Below are positions 9,404 through 17,345 of a stretch of 64,000 nucleotides of DNA, piece by piece (positions within the stretch are counted from its first letter, which is position 1; each line of letters begins with the position of its first letter). Under the pieces are notes generated by a model. The model was not told the DNA's origin, made no database searches, and worked only from the letters and a program-made list of their open reading frames with translations. Both the position numbers and the translations under genes were made by a program. The DNA is taken from the NCBI RefSeq assembly GCF_001425045.1, contig NZ_LMDJ01000023.1, forward strand, positions 125,214-189,213, read 5' to 3'. The stretch is from Massilia sp. Root351. Lineage in GTDB: Bacteria > Pseudomonadota > Gammaproteobacteria > Burkholderiales > Burkholderiaceae_D.

Positions 9404-9892
9404 TCACTGCATGTAGATCTTCTGCAGCAGGCGGATCAGCTGCGCGCGCTCGTCGTCGGTGAGCGCGGAGGTGGCGTCCGCTTCCAGCTCGCTGGCGGTC
9501 TTTTCCGCCCTGGTGCACATGCTCAGGCCTGCGGGCGTCAGCGCCAGCGTCTGCGAGCGCCGGTCCAGGGGGCTGCGCTGGCGCAGCAGCAAGCCGCGTT
9601 CCTGCAGCCTGTCCAGCAGGATGGCCAGGTTCGGCGGCGATACGTTCACCGCATCCGATAGCCGCTTCTGGTTGATGTTGGGATTCGCCTTGAGCAGGCT
9701 CAGAACACTGAAATCCACCGGCCGCAGCTGGTACTTCGCCATGCGCTTTTCAAACAGCGGCAGGATGTTGATGTAGGCGCGCCGGCAGTTATAGCCCACC
9801 AGGCCGGACAGGGTGCTCTGGTCCAGCGGCTGATCCGCCGCCTCCTGGACGGCGTCGATCAGGTCGAGTTTCTTGTTGGGCTGCTTGGTCAT
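9404..9892 (-). CDS. MarR-family regulator
   Basis: 162-residue winged-helix repressor. The MarR core spans about 50-140: the recognition region reads NQKRLSDAVNVSPPNLAILLDRL, followed by the wing with the DRRSQTLALT signature. It is convergent with the sigma-54 activator, whose stop lies one base away, and divergent from the binding-protein gene at 10022. A 13-bp palindrome lies in the divergent gap. MarR proteins in such positions usually respond to aromatic acids or their CoA esters; the ligand here is unknown. Confidence 0.9.
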   Translation of the reverse strand: MTKQPNKKLDLIDAVQEAADQPLDQSTLSGLVGYNCRRAYINILPLFEKRMAKYQLRPVDFSVLSLLKANPNINQKRLSDAVNVSPPNLAILLDRLQERGLLLRQRSPLDRRSQTLALTPAGLSMCTRAEKTASELEADATSALTDDERAQLIRLLQKIYMQ

Positions 9893-9964
9893 GCCCCGAT
9901 TCTAGCAAAGATGCCGCACGCCGGCCATCCAAAAGCTTGCAATGTGGCGAAAATGCGTATAGCC

Positions 9965-9977
9965 TATAATCATTATA
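9965..9977. promoter_or_regulatory. Palindrome in marR/binding-protein divergent promoter
   Basis: TATAATCATTATA is a perfect 13-nt inverted repeat around a central C and contains a consensus -10 hexamer (TATAAT) for the rightward gene, 45 nt before its start codon. It is the best candidate operator for the adjacent MarR protein. A convincing -35 element at normal spacing was not found. Confidence 0.45.
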
Positions 9978-10021
9978 AATCATAACTAAATTTCGCAAAC
10001 CCCACCCATCGAGGAGACAGG

Positions 10022-11206
10022 ATGAAGACCGCCGCAATCGCTACCGCGTTCAGTACTGCGTTCGCTACCGTATTTACGGCCATGCTGGCCGCCAGCCCGG
10101 CCCAAGCCCAGGACACCATCCGCATCGGCGTCATCGCGGCGCTCACCGGGCCATTCGCCAACACCGGCAAGCCGTTCGAGGACGGCATCAAGACCTATAT
10201 GCAGCAATACGGCGACAAGGTGGCCGGCAAGAAGATCGAAATCATCTACCGCGACGACGGCGGTACCAACGTCGACCATTCCAAGCGGGCCGCGCAGGAG
10301 CTCATCACGCGCGACCGCGTCAGCTTCCTGATCGGCTTTTCGCTGACCCCGAGCGCCCTGGCGGTGGCGCCCATCGCCACCCAGGCCAAGATGCCGATGA
10401 TCGTGATGAACGCCGTCACCAACGGCATCACAGCCAAGTCGCCCTACATGCTGCGCACCAGCATGACGATGCACCAGATGACCGGCCCGTTCGGCGAATG
10501 GACCGCCAAGAACAAGATCGGCAAGGTGTACACCCTGGTGAGCGACTACAGCACCGGGCTGGACGCCGAGGCGCGCTTCAGCAAGACCTTCAGCGCGGGC
10601 GGCGGCAAGGTGGTGGGCACGGCGCGCGTACCGCTGGCCAATCCCGACTATTCGCCCTTCATCCAGCGCATCAAGGATGAAAAGCCGGACGCGCTGTTCT
10701 TCTTTGCACCCGGCGTGGAGGACGGTGTCGGCCTGCTGAAGGCTTTCAGCGACAAGGGCCTGGACAAGGCCGGCATCAAGTTCCTCGGCGTGGGCGACAT
10801 GACCAGCGAAACGCCGACGCTGGAGGCGCTGGGCGACCGCGCGCTGGGCGCGGTGACGGTGCTGAACTACGCCCCCACGCTGGACAACGAGGCCAACAAG
10901 GCCTTTCTGAAAGCCTACGCTGCGGCCAATCCGGGCCGTCCACCTGCCACCTTCGTCACCGTGGCGGCGTACGACACCATGGGCATGATCTACGAAACCA
11001 TCCGCGCGCTGGGCGGCGCCGTCAGCGGCGACAAGGCCATGCAGGCGCTGTCCGGCATGAAGCGCGACAGTCCGCGCGGCCCGATCAGCATCGACCCGGC
11101 CACCCGCGACATCGTGCAGAACATGTACATCCGCGAAGTGAAGAAGATCAACGGCAAGCTGGTAAATGAGCCCATCGGCGTGCTGCGCGACGTCAGCCCT
11201 AACTGA
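10022..11206 (+). CDS. ABC transporter periplasmic binding protein (LivJ-like, aromatic type)
   Basis: 394-residue type I periplasmic binding protein (Peripla_BP_6) that would deliver a ligand to a LivHM-type permease. The signal peptide ends ASPAQA|QDT. Family features include IRIGVIAALTGPFANTG at the mature N-terminus and a C-terminal RGPISIDPATRDIVQ block shared with the other two binding proteins in this window (13036-14211 and 31176-32363). A GAGGAGACAGG ribosome site precedes the ATG. It is co-transcribed with the tannase-family esterase 11 nt downstream, so a hydroxycinnamate or other product of ester cleavage is the likely ligand. No permease lies in this operon; the nearest set is at 16479-19882. 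Confidence 0.9.
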   Translation: MKTAAIATAFSTAFATVFTAMLAASPAQAQDTIRIGVIAALTGPFANTGKPFEDGIKTYMQQYGDKVAGKKIEIIYRDDGGTNVDHSKRAAQELITRDRVSFLIGFSLTPSALAVAPIATQAKMPMIVMNAVTNGITAKSPYMLRTSMTMHQMTGPFGEWTAKNKIGKVYTLVSDYSTGLDAEARFSKTFSAGGGKVVGTARVPLANPDYSPFIQRIKDEKPDALFFFAPGVEDGVGLLKAFSDKGLDKAGIKFLGVGDMTSETPTLEALGDRALGAVTVLNYAPTLDNEANKAFLKAYAAANPGRPPATFVTVAAYDTMGMIYETIRALGGAVSGDKAMQALSGMKRDSPRGPISIDPATRDIVQNMYIREVKKINGKLVNEPIGVLRDVSPN

Positions 11207-11217
11207 GGAGAGCGGCC

Positions 11218-12957
11218 ATGACCATCGAACGACGTAAGCCGAAGGGCGCGCCGCTGGCTGCGCTCGGCCTGGCGGCAGCGGCATTGGGCGCCTTGGGCGC
11301 CTGCGGCAGCCACAGCGGCGGAGCCGCCCCCGGCGGCGCGGTGACGCTGCCGCAGTTGACCGCCGCCAGCGGCGCCAAGCTGGCCTCCTGCGCTGATTTG
11401 GCCGGCAAGATCAATTATCCCAACACGTCCATCGCCAGCACCGCGCCGGTAGCGGCAGGCGTGCTGACGGTAGCCGGCAAGCCTTTGCCCGCGCACTGCC
11501 TGGTCAAGGGTGCGATGCACCGGCGCGTCAGCCCTGTGGACGGCAAGGGCTACGCGATCGGCTTTGAAATGCGGCTGCCGGTGGACTGGAACGGCCGCTT
11601 CTTCTACCAGGCCAACGGCGGCCTTGACGGCGCCGTAGTCACGGCGTTGGGCGAAGTGGGCGGCGGCGGGCAGCTGGACAACGCGCTGAACCAGGGCTTC
11701 GCCGTGATCAGTTCCGACGCCGGCCACGGCGCCGCCACGCCGCTGTTCGGAATCGACCCGCAGGCCCGGCTGGATTACGGCTACCAGGCATCCGGCAAAC
11801 TGGCGCCGATGGCCAAGAGCGTGATACAGACCGCTTACGGCAAGGGGCCGGACCGCTCCTACTTCGGCGGCTGTTCCAATGGCGGCCGCCACACCATGGT
11901 GGCTGCGGCGCGCTACGGCGAGCAGTTCGACGGTTACCTGGTCGGCAATCCCGGCTTCCGCCTGCCGTTGGCCGCCATCGCCAACATCGCCGGCGGCCAG
12001 GCCTATGCCTCGCTGGCCAGCACGCCGGGCGACCTGGGCACCGGCTTTACGGCGGCCGAACGCACGCTGGTGTCGAATGCGGTGCTGGGCAAGTGCGACG
12101 CGCTCGACGGCGCCACGGACGGGCTGGTGCAAGATACAAGCGCCTGCCAGGCCGCCTTCAGCCTCGAGCGCGACGTGCCCGTGTGCGGCGCGCAGGGCCG
12201 CGACGGCAGCTGCCTCAGCGCGGCGCAAAAGACGGCAATCGGACGGCTGTTCTCGGGTGCGGTCACCAGCACCGGCGCCAAGTTCTATTCCAGCTTCCCG
12301 TACGATGCCGGCCTGGGCGCCGGCAACTGGGCGTTCTGGAAGTTCTTCAGTCCTTTGCAGCTCGACTCCGGCGCGGTGGCGATGATCTGGAAAGTGCCTC
12401 CGGCGGACCCGGCCACCTTCAACGGCGCGGCGTTCGCCCTGGGCGCCAACATCGACACGCTGCTGGCGCAGGTTGCCGCAAGCGACGCCACTTACACGGA
12501 AAGCGCGCTGTCCTTCATGCTGCCGCCGCACCTGGCCGACTACAGCACCATCAAGAACCGGGGCGCCAAGATGATGGTCTACCACGGCACCAGCGATGCG
12601 ATCTTTTCCAGCGACGACACCACCGCCTGGTACGACAATCTGCGCGCCGCGAATGGCGGCGACGCCTCCGGCTTCGCGCGCTTCTTCCGGGTGCCGGGCA
12701 TGAACCACTGCTCCGGCGGCCCGGCGGCCGACCAGTTCGACATGCTGACGCCGCTGGTCAACTGGGTCGAGAAGGGCCTGGCGCCGGAGCGGGTGCTTGC
12801 CAGCGTGCGCGGTGCGGGCAATGCGGGCGGTGCCAATACCGAACTGCCGGCGTCCTGGTCCGCCACGCGCACCCGGCCGCTATGCCCGTATCCGCAGGTG
12901 GCGAAGTACAGCGGCAGCGGCAGCATCGAGGATGCGGCGAACTTCAGCTGCAAATAG
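11218..12957 (+). CDS. Tannase/feruloyl esterase family lipoprotein
   Basis: 579-residue alpha/beta hydrolase of the tannase/feruloyl esterase family, which splits aromatic esters such as feruloyl, chlorogenate or gallate esters (MHETase belongs to the same family). The family CS-D-HC arrangement is complete: Cys219-Ser220 in GCSNGGRH, Asp460 in GTSDAI, and His497-Cys498 in NHCSGG. Further cysteines (398 region DTSACQ, PVCGAQGRDGSC) fit the lid and calcium-loop disulphides. The N-terminus has a lipobox LGAC near residue 29, so it is probably anchored in the outer membrane. Eleven bases separate it from the binding-protein gene, suggesting release and uptake of an aromatic acid. Confidence 0.9.
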   Translation: MTIERRKPKGAPLAALGLAAAALGALGACGSHSGGAAPGGAVTLPQLTAASGAKLASCADLAGKINYPNTSIASTAPVAAGVLTVAGKPLPAHCLVKGAMHRRVSPVDGKGYAIGFEMRLPVDWNGRFFYQANGGLDGAVVTALGEVGGGGQLDNALNQGFAVISSDAGHGAATPLFGIDPQARLDYGYQASGKLAPMAKSVIQTAYGKGPDRSYFGGCSNGGRHTMVAAARYGEQFDGYLVGNPGFRLPLAAIANIAGGQAYASLASTPGDLGTGFTAAERTLVSNAVLGKCDALDGATDGLVQDTSACQAAFSLERDVPVCGAQGRDGSCLSAAQKTAIGRLFSGAVTSTGAKFYSSFPYDAGLGAGNWAFWKFFSPLQLDSGAVAMIWKVPPADPATFNGAAFALGANIDTLLAQVAASDATYTESALSFMLPPHLADYSTIKNRGAKMMVYHGTSDAIFSSDDTTAWYDNLRAANGGDASGFARFFRVPGMNHCSGGPAADQFDMLTPLVNWVEKGLAPERVLASVRGAGNAGGANTELPASWSATRTRPLCPYPQVAKYSGSGSIEDAANFSCK

Positions 12958-12966
12958 CGTCCCCGG

Positions 12967-13008
12967 CGCGCCCGGCGCACCCGGCGTACACAGGGGGCGT
13001 CGGGCGCG
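12967..13008. terminator. GC-rich hairpin between convergent genes
   Basis: Arms CGCGCCCGGCG and CGTCGGGCGCG pair at 10 of 11 positions around a 20-nt loop, exactly between the convergent esterase and binding-protein genes. No T-tract follows on either strand, so intrinsic termination is only possible. Confidence 0.35.
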
Positions 13009-13035
13009 GAGAGCCATGCCCCGCGCTCGCGGCCC

Positions 13036-14211
13036 TTACTTGCCCGGGTCCTTCTGGCTGGCGAATTGGTCGAACTCGATGTTGTACACCTCGTTGCCGA
13101 CCTTTTCGACCTTGCGCACGTAGACCGTCTGCACGATGTCGCGCGTGGCCGGATCGATGGAGATCGGGCCGCGCGGGCTGTTGAGGCGCATGTTCTTCAG
13201 GATGGCCATGGCTTGGTCCCCCTCGATCTTGCCGTTCAGCTTGCGCGCCACCTCATAGATCGCGGCCATGCCGTCATAGGCCGCCACGGCCATGAAGTTG
13301 GGCCTTCCGCCATCCGGATTGGCGGACGCGAAATTCTTCAGGAAGGTCGCATTCTCGGGGGACTTATGGGCAGCGGAGTAGTGGAACGTCGTGATCACGC
13401 CCAGCGTGGCGTCGCCCATCGCCGGCAACACGTGGTCGTCGGTCAGGTCGCCGGTGGCGATCACCTTGATGCCGGCCGCCGCCAGGCCGCGCTCGCGGTA
13501 GCCTTTCATGAAGGCGATGCTTTGCTCGCCGGCCGGCACGAAGATGAACACGGCGTCCGGCTTGGCGTCCTTGATGCGCTGGATGTAGGGCGCGAATTCC
13601 GGATTGCGCAGCGGCACCCGGATCGCTTCCGTCACCGCGCCGCCGCTTTTCACGAATTCAGTCTTGAAGGCCGCCTCGGCGTCGATGCCGGGGCCGTAGT
13701 CCGCCACCAGCGTGACCACTTTCCTGATGCCGTTCTTCGCCGCCCAGGTTGCCATCGGCGCGGAGATCTGCGGCAGCGTCATCGAAAAGCGCGCGATATA
13801 GTTGGACTTGGTGGTGATCACCGAAGTGGCCGCGTTCATGATGATCATCGGCTTCCTGGCCTGCTCGGCGATGGGCGCGACGGCCAGCGCCTCGGGCGTC
13901 AGGCCGAAGCCCGCCAGGAAGTCCACCTTGTCGCGCACCACCAGTTCCTGCGCCAGCCGCTTGGCGACTTCGGGCGCGGGGCCAGTTGTGTCCTTGAGGA
14001 TGATCTCGATCTTCTTGCCTGCGACGGAGGCGCCGTGCTGCGCCATGTACGCCTTGATGCCGCCCTCCATCTGCTTGCCGTAATCGGCGAAGGGACCGGA
14101 GAAGGCGGCGATCACGCCCACCTTGATGGTGTCCTGCGCTTGCGCCAGCGGCATGGCGCTCCACGCGGCCGCGGCAAGTGTCGCAATTGGTACAAGTTTG
14201 CTGATCGTCAT
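13036..14211 (-). CDS. ABC transporter periplasmic binding protein (LivJ-like)
   Basis: 391-residue periplasmic binding protein, paralogue of those at 10022 and 31176. The signal peptide ends MPLAQA|QDT; the mature start IKVGVIAAFSGPFADYG and the C-terminal RGPISIDPATRDIVQTVYVRKVEK are typical of the aromatic-acid branch of the family. It is transcribed away from the porin at 14344, and the 36-bp IclR-type operator (14271-14306) lies between them. That suggests common control with the porin and the LivHMGF genes. Confidence 0.9.
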   Translation of the reverse strand: MTISKLVPIATLAAAAWSAMPLAQAQDTIKVGVIAAFSGPFADYGKQMEGGIKAYMAQHGASVAGKKIEIILKDTTGPAPEVAKRLAQELVVRDKVDFLAGFGLTPEALAVAPIAEQARKPMIIMNAATSVITTKSNYIARFSMTLPQISAPMATWAAKNGIRKVVTLVADYGPGIDAEAAFKTEFVKSGGAVTEAIRVPLRNPEFAPYIQRIKDAKPDAVFIFVPAGEQSIAFMKGYRERGLAAAGIKVIATGDLTDDHVLPAMGDATLGVITTFHYSAAHKSPENATFLKNFASANPDGGRPNFMAVAAYDGMAAIYEVARKLNGKIEGDQAMAILKNMRLNSPRGPISIDPATRDIVQTVYVRKVEKVGNEVYNIEFDQFASQKDPGK

Positions 14212-14233
14212 GCTGGTCTCCTTGATGTAGTTG

Positions 14234-14262
14234 TTGACAGTGTATCGCCTGATCCATAGTAT
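14234..14262 (+). promoter_or_regulatory. Sigma-70 promoter of the porin gene
   Basis: TTGACA at 14234-14239, 17-nt spacer, TAGTAT at 14257-14262. The predicted start of transcription (about 14269) abuts the IclR-type operator at 14271, so bound regulator would overlap the start site. Confidence 0.6.
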
Positions 14263-14270
14263 CCAATATA

Positions 14271-14306
14271 TGTGCGATTAACAAGCGAATGTTCGGTGAT
14301 CGCACA
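14271..14306. promoter_or_regulatory. 36-bp inverted-repeat operator, copy 1 (IclR-type)
   Basis: Perfect 8-bp arms TGTGCGAT (14271-14278) and ATCGCACA (14299-14306) separated by 20 nt. It aligns with the site at 16377-16412 at 29 of 36 positions, including most of the spacer. It sits between a binding protein gene and a porin gene. The IclR product of 15441-16298 is the natural candidate to bind it. Confidence 0.7.
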
Positions 14307-14343
14307 TTCATGAGTAAGAACCAAAACAATACTGGAGACTGGA

Positions 14344-15435
14344 ATGAAGAAAGCAATCCGATGCGCTGCGGCGCTGCTGGCCGGTGCGGGGGCATCCGCC
14401 GCCATGGCGCAAAGCAATGTGACGGTGTACGGCCTGGTGGATACGGGCCTGGTGTACACCACCAACGTCAACGCCGCCGGCGGCAACATGACCAAGATGC
14501 CATCGCTGACCGGCTCCTTCCCGTCGCGCGTGGGCTTTCGCGGCACCGAGGACCTGGGCGGCGGCCTGCAGGCCGTATTCACGCTGGAGACCGGGTTGTC
14601 GCTGGACACCGGCGCCATGGGGCAGGGCAACCGCATCTTCGGCCGCCAGGCCTCGGTGGGATTGAAGGGCGCCTTCGGCACCGTGACGCTGGGCCGCCAG
14701 ATCAACATGACCTACCTGGCGATGATCAAGGCCGACGTGCTGGGGCCCAACCTGTTCGCCATCGGCAGCATTGACGCCTACCTGCCGAATGCGCGCAGCG
14801 ACAACGCAGTGGGCTACCTGGGCAACTTCAACAACTTCGTGGTGGGCGCCACCTACAGCACCGGGCGCGACGCGTCCGCCGCCGGCGGGCCGGCAGCCAC
14901 CAACTGCCCTGGCGAGGTGGCCGGCAATTCCAAGGCTTGCCGCCAGGTCACCGGCCTGTTCGGCTACGAAGTGCCGGAGTACGGCCTGAACGTGTCGTAC
15001 GACATCCTGTACGGGAACACCGGCGCCGCCGCCGGCCTGACCAGCAGCAGCAACAGCGACAAGCGCATCACCGTGAACGGCTACCTCAAAGTGGGGCAGG
15101 CCAAGATCGGCGCCGGGGTAGTGGACCGCAGTACGAGCGCAGTGACGGGCTTGAGCGAGTCCGACCTGTACTATCTGGGCTTGAGCTACCCGGTCACGCC
15201 GCTGGCCACCTTCGACGTCCAGGTGGCGCGCCGCGACACCAAGCGCAGCGCCTCGGACGTGAGCATGCTGGTGGGCCGCATGACCTACTTCCTGTCCAAG
15301 CGTACCGCGGTGTACGGCGCGATAGGCCGCATGAAGAACTCCGGCACTTCGGCCGTGGCGCTGGATGCCGGCGGCACCGTGGGCGCGGGGATGACGCAGA
15401 ACGGCGTGATGGCCGGCCTGCGCCACCATTTCTGA
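14344..15435 (+). CDS. Gram-negative general porin
   Basis: 363-residue trimeric porin of the betaproteobacterial OmpC/Porin_4 family. It shows a signal peptide (ASAAMA|QSN), the opening NVTVYGLVDTGLVYTTNV, the loop-proximal SRVGFRGTEDLGGGLQAVF block, and a C-terminal aromatic (GLRHHF). ACTGGAGACTGGA precedes the ATG. Its own promoter is followed by the IclR-type operator, so it is probably the outer-membrane entry for the aromatic acid handled by the neighbouring binding proteins and ABC transporter. Confidence 0.92.
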   Translation: MKKAIRCAAALLAGAGASAAMAQSNVTVYGLVDTGLVYTTNVNAAGGNMTKMPSLTGSFPSRVGFRGTEDLGGGLQAVFTLETGLSLDTGAMGQGNRIFGRQASVGLKGAFGTVTLGRQINMTYLAMIKADVLGPNLFAIGSIDAYLPNARSDNAVGYLGNFNNFVVGATYSTGRDASAAGGPAATNCPGEVAGNSKACRQVTGLFGYEVPEYGLNVSYDILYGNTGAAAGLTSSSNSDKRITVNGYLKVGQAKIGAGVVDRSTSAVTGLSESDLYYLGLSYPVTPLATFDVQVARRDTKRSASDVSMLVGRMTYFLSKRTAVYGAIGRMKNSGTSAVALDAGGTVGAGMTQNGVMAGLRHHF

Positions 15436-15440
15436 CCGGC

Positions 15441-16298
15441 CTAAGGCAGCAGTATCGAGAGTTCCTGGGCGCCGCGCAGCAGCACCGGCAGGAACTCCTG
15501 CTCCAGCTGCTGCACGCTGACGCGCGACGCCTGTGCGCCGACGTTGAGCGCCGCCAGCACCGAGCCCGAGGCGCCGCGCACCGGCACGGCGATGGAACGC
15601 AGTCCCAGTTCCAGCTCCTCGTCGTTGATGGCGTAGCCGGCCTGGCGCACGCCGGCCAGGATGTCGCGCAGGCGCTTCTGGTTCACCACCGTGTTCTCGG
15701 TCATCGGCTTGAGGCGGGTGGTGGCCAGGTACTGGTCCAGTTCCTTGGGCGGCAGGTGCGCCAGCATCACGCGGCCCAGCGAAGTGCAGTAAGCTGGCAG
15801 GCGGCTGCCGGTGTTCAGCGCCACCGACATCACGCGCGAGGTGGCGGCGCGCGCCACGTACAGCACCTCGCCGTCGTCCAGCACCGCCAGCGAGCTCGAT
15901 TCGTTCAGCGTGCGGCTGATGCTGTTCAGGTAGGGCTGGGCCGACACGGTCAGCGGTGTCGACGACAAGTAGGAGTAGCCCAGGGTGAGCACCTTGGGCC
16001 GCAGCGAGAAGTTGTTCAGCTCCGCATCCACGTAGCCCAGTTCGCGCAGCGTGTGCAGGCAGCGCCGCACGGCCGCGCGCGGAATGCCGGTCTTCTGGCT
16101 GATGTTGGCGATGGTTTGCGGCTTGCGCGAATCGCTGAAGGCCTGCAGCACGGCCAGGCCGCGCGCCAGCGAGGTCATGAAGCTGGGATCGGTGAGCGCG
16201 TCGATCTGCTCGGAGATGGTGGGCTCGCGCTGAGGCTCCGGCTGATGATCAAGTTCGGGACTCGGCTCGCCGGCATTGAGTTTGGTAGTCTTGGGCAT
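15441..16298 (-). CDS. IclR-family regulator (PcaR/PcaU-like)
   Basis: 285-residue regulator. After a polar N-terminal tail, the winged helix-turn-helix spans about 43-110 (SLARGLAVLQAF, then IANISQKTGIPRAAVRRCLHTLRELGYV). The IclR effector domain follows (ARAATSRVMSVALNTGSRLPAYCTSLGRVMLA, partly quoted). The C-terminal pattern NDEELELGLRSIAVPVRG is typical of the protocatechuate/4-hydroxybenzoate regulator group. Transcribed opposite the liv-like operon, with the second 36-bp operator in the shared gap, it likely controls the porin, the binding protein and the transporter. It is convergent with the porin (5 nt). Confidence 0.9.
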   Translation of the reverse strand: MPKTTKLNAGEPSPELDHQPEPQREPTISEQIDALTDPSFMTSLARGLAVLQAFSDSRKPQTIANISQKTGIPRAAVRRCLHTLRELGYVDAELNNFSLRPKVLTLGYSYLSSTPLTVSAQPYLNSISRTLNESSSLAVLDDGEVLYVARAATSRVMSVALNTGSRLPAYCTSLGRVMLAHLPPKELDQYLATTRLKPMTENTVVNQKRLRDILAGVRQAGYAINDEELELGLRSIAVPVRGASGSVLAALNVGAQASRVSVQQLEQEFLPVLLRGAQELSILLP

Positions 16299-16343
16299 GG
16301 CGTGATTCTAATGCAGTCGGCGGATTCGATAGGCGTTTTTTTG

Positions 16344-16373
16344 TTGACCTGCGCAAGAGGGCGTTGCTAAACT
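16344..16373 (+). promoter_or_regulatory. Candidate promoter of the LivHMGF-like operon
   Basis: TTGACC at 16344-16349, 18-nt spacer, TAAACT at 16368-16373, ending 3 nt before the IclR-type operator. The order of promoter then operator is the same as at the porin gene. Confidence 0.4.
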
Positions 16374-16376
16374 GAG

Positions 16377-16412
16377 TGTGCGATAAACAATCATAAGTGC
16401 GGTAATCGCACA
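16377..16412. promoter_or_regulatory. 36-bp inverted-repeat operator, copy 2 (IclR-type)
   Basis: Same 8-bp arms (TGTGCGAT and ATCGCACA) and the same 20-nt separation as the copy at 14271-14306. It lies between the divergent IclR gene and the LivHMGF-like operon. Conserved spacing and partly conserved spacer bases argue for a real regulator site. Confidence 0.7.
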
Positions 16413-16478
16413 TGGAGATAAGATGAATCAAGAATACCTCAGTGGATATCCCGGCGGATGCCTCGGCGGGAGGCAGAC

Positions 16479-17345
16479 ATGCTAGCCAACTTCGCCGGCG
16501 TACTATTTGACGGCATCGCCTACGGCAGCCTGCTGTTCCTGATCAGCGTCGGCCTGTCGGTCACGATGGGCATGATGAACTTCATAAACCTGGCCCATGG
16601 CGCCTTCGCCATGCTGGGCGGCTATGTCAGCGTGACCGTGCTGTCGCGCCTGGGCGTGCCTTTCCTGGCCTCGCTGCCGCTGGCCTTCCTGGCCTCCGCC
16701 GTGGCCGGGCTGGTGCTGGAGCGGCTGCTGTACCGCCGCCTGTACCAGGCCAGCCACCTGGACCAGGTGCTGTTCTCCATCGGCCTGACCTTCATGTCGG
16801 TGGCCGGCGCCACCTGGCTGTTCGGCCCCACGCAGCAGCCGGTAAGCTTGCCGGAATGGCTGCGCGGCCAGGTGCCGCTGCTTGGGCTGGAAGTGGGCGC
16901 CTACCGCCTGTTCTTGATCGGCGTGGTGGTGCTGGTCACGCTGGCGCTGGGACTGCTGATCGAACGCACCCGCTTCGGCGCGCAGATCCGCGCGGCAGTG
17001 GACAACCAGACCGCCTCCGCCGGCCTGGGCATCAACGTCGGCATGGTGTTCAGCCTGACCTTCGCGCTGGGCTCCGGCCTGGCCGGCCTGGGCGGCGGGC
17101 TCGGCATCGACGTGCTGGGCCTGGACCCGACGTTCCCGCTCAAATACATGGTCTACTTCCTGCTGGTGGTGGCCGTGGGCGGGGCCGGCACCATCAAGGG
17201 GCCGCTGCTGGCGGCGCTGATCCTGGGTGTGTTCGACGTGGCCGGAAAATACTATGTGCCGCAGGTGGGCGCTTTCGTCATCTATGGGCTGATGGTGGTG
17301 CTGCTGATCCTGTTCCCCGCAGGCCTGATCCGGAGGAAAGCATGA
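16479..17345 (+). CDS. ABC transporter permease (LivH-like)
   Basis: 288-residue inner-membrane permease of the branched-chain amino acid/aromatic acid (HAAT) class, with about eight hydrophobic helices and the family segment GMMNFINLAHGAFAMLGGY near residues 34-52. A frame extension to 16458 exists, but the ATG at 16479 (MLANF) has GGGAGGCAGAC upstream. Its stop overlaps the start of the next gene (ATGA). It pairs with the LivM-like protein. Given porin, esterase and pca/van neighbours, an aromatic acid is a likelier cargo than leucine. Confidence 0.92.
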   Translation: MLANFAGVLFDGIAYGSLLFLISVGLSVTMGMMNFINLAHGAFAMLGGYVSVTVLSRLGVPFLASLPLAFLASAVAGLVLERLLYRRLYQASHLDQVLFSIGLTFMSVAGATWLFGPTQQPVSLPEWLRGQVPLLGLEVGAYRLFLIGVVVLVTLALGLLIERTRFGAQIRAAVDNQTASAGLGINVGMVFSLTFALGSGLAGLGGGLGIDVLGLDPTFPLKYMVYFLLVVAVGGAGTIKGPLLAALILGVFDVAGKYYVPQVGAFVIYGLMVVLLILFPAGLIRRKA

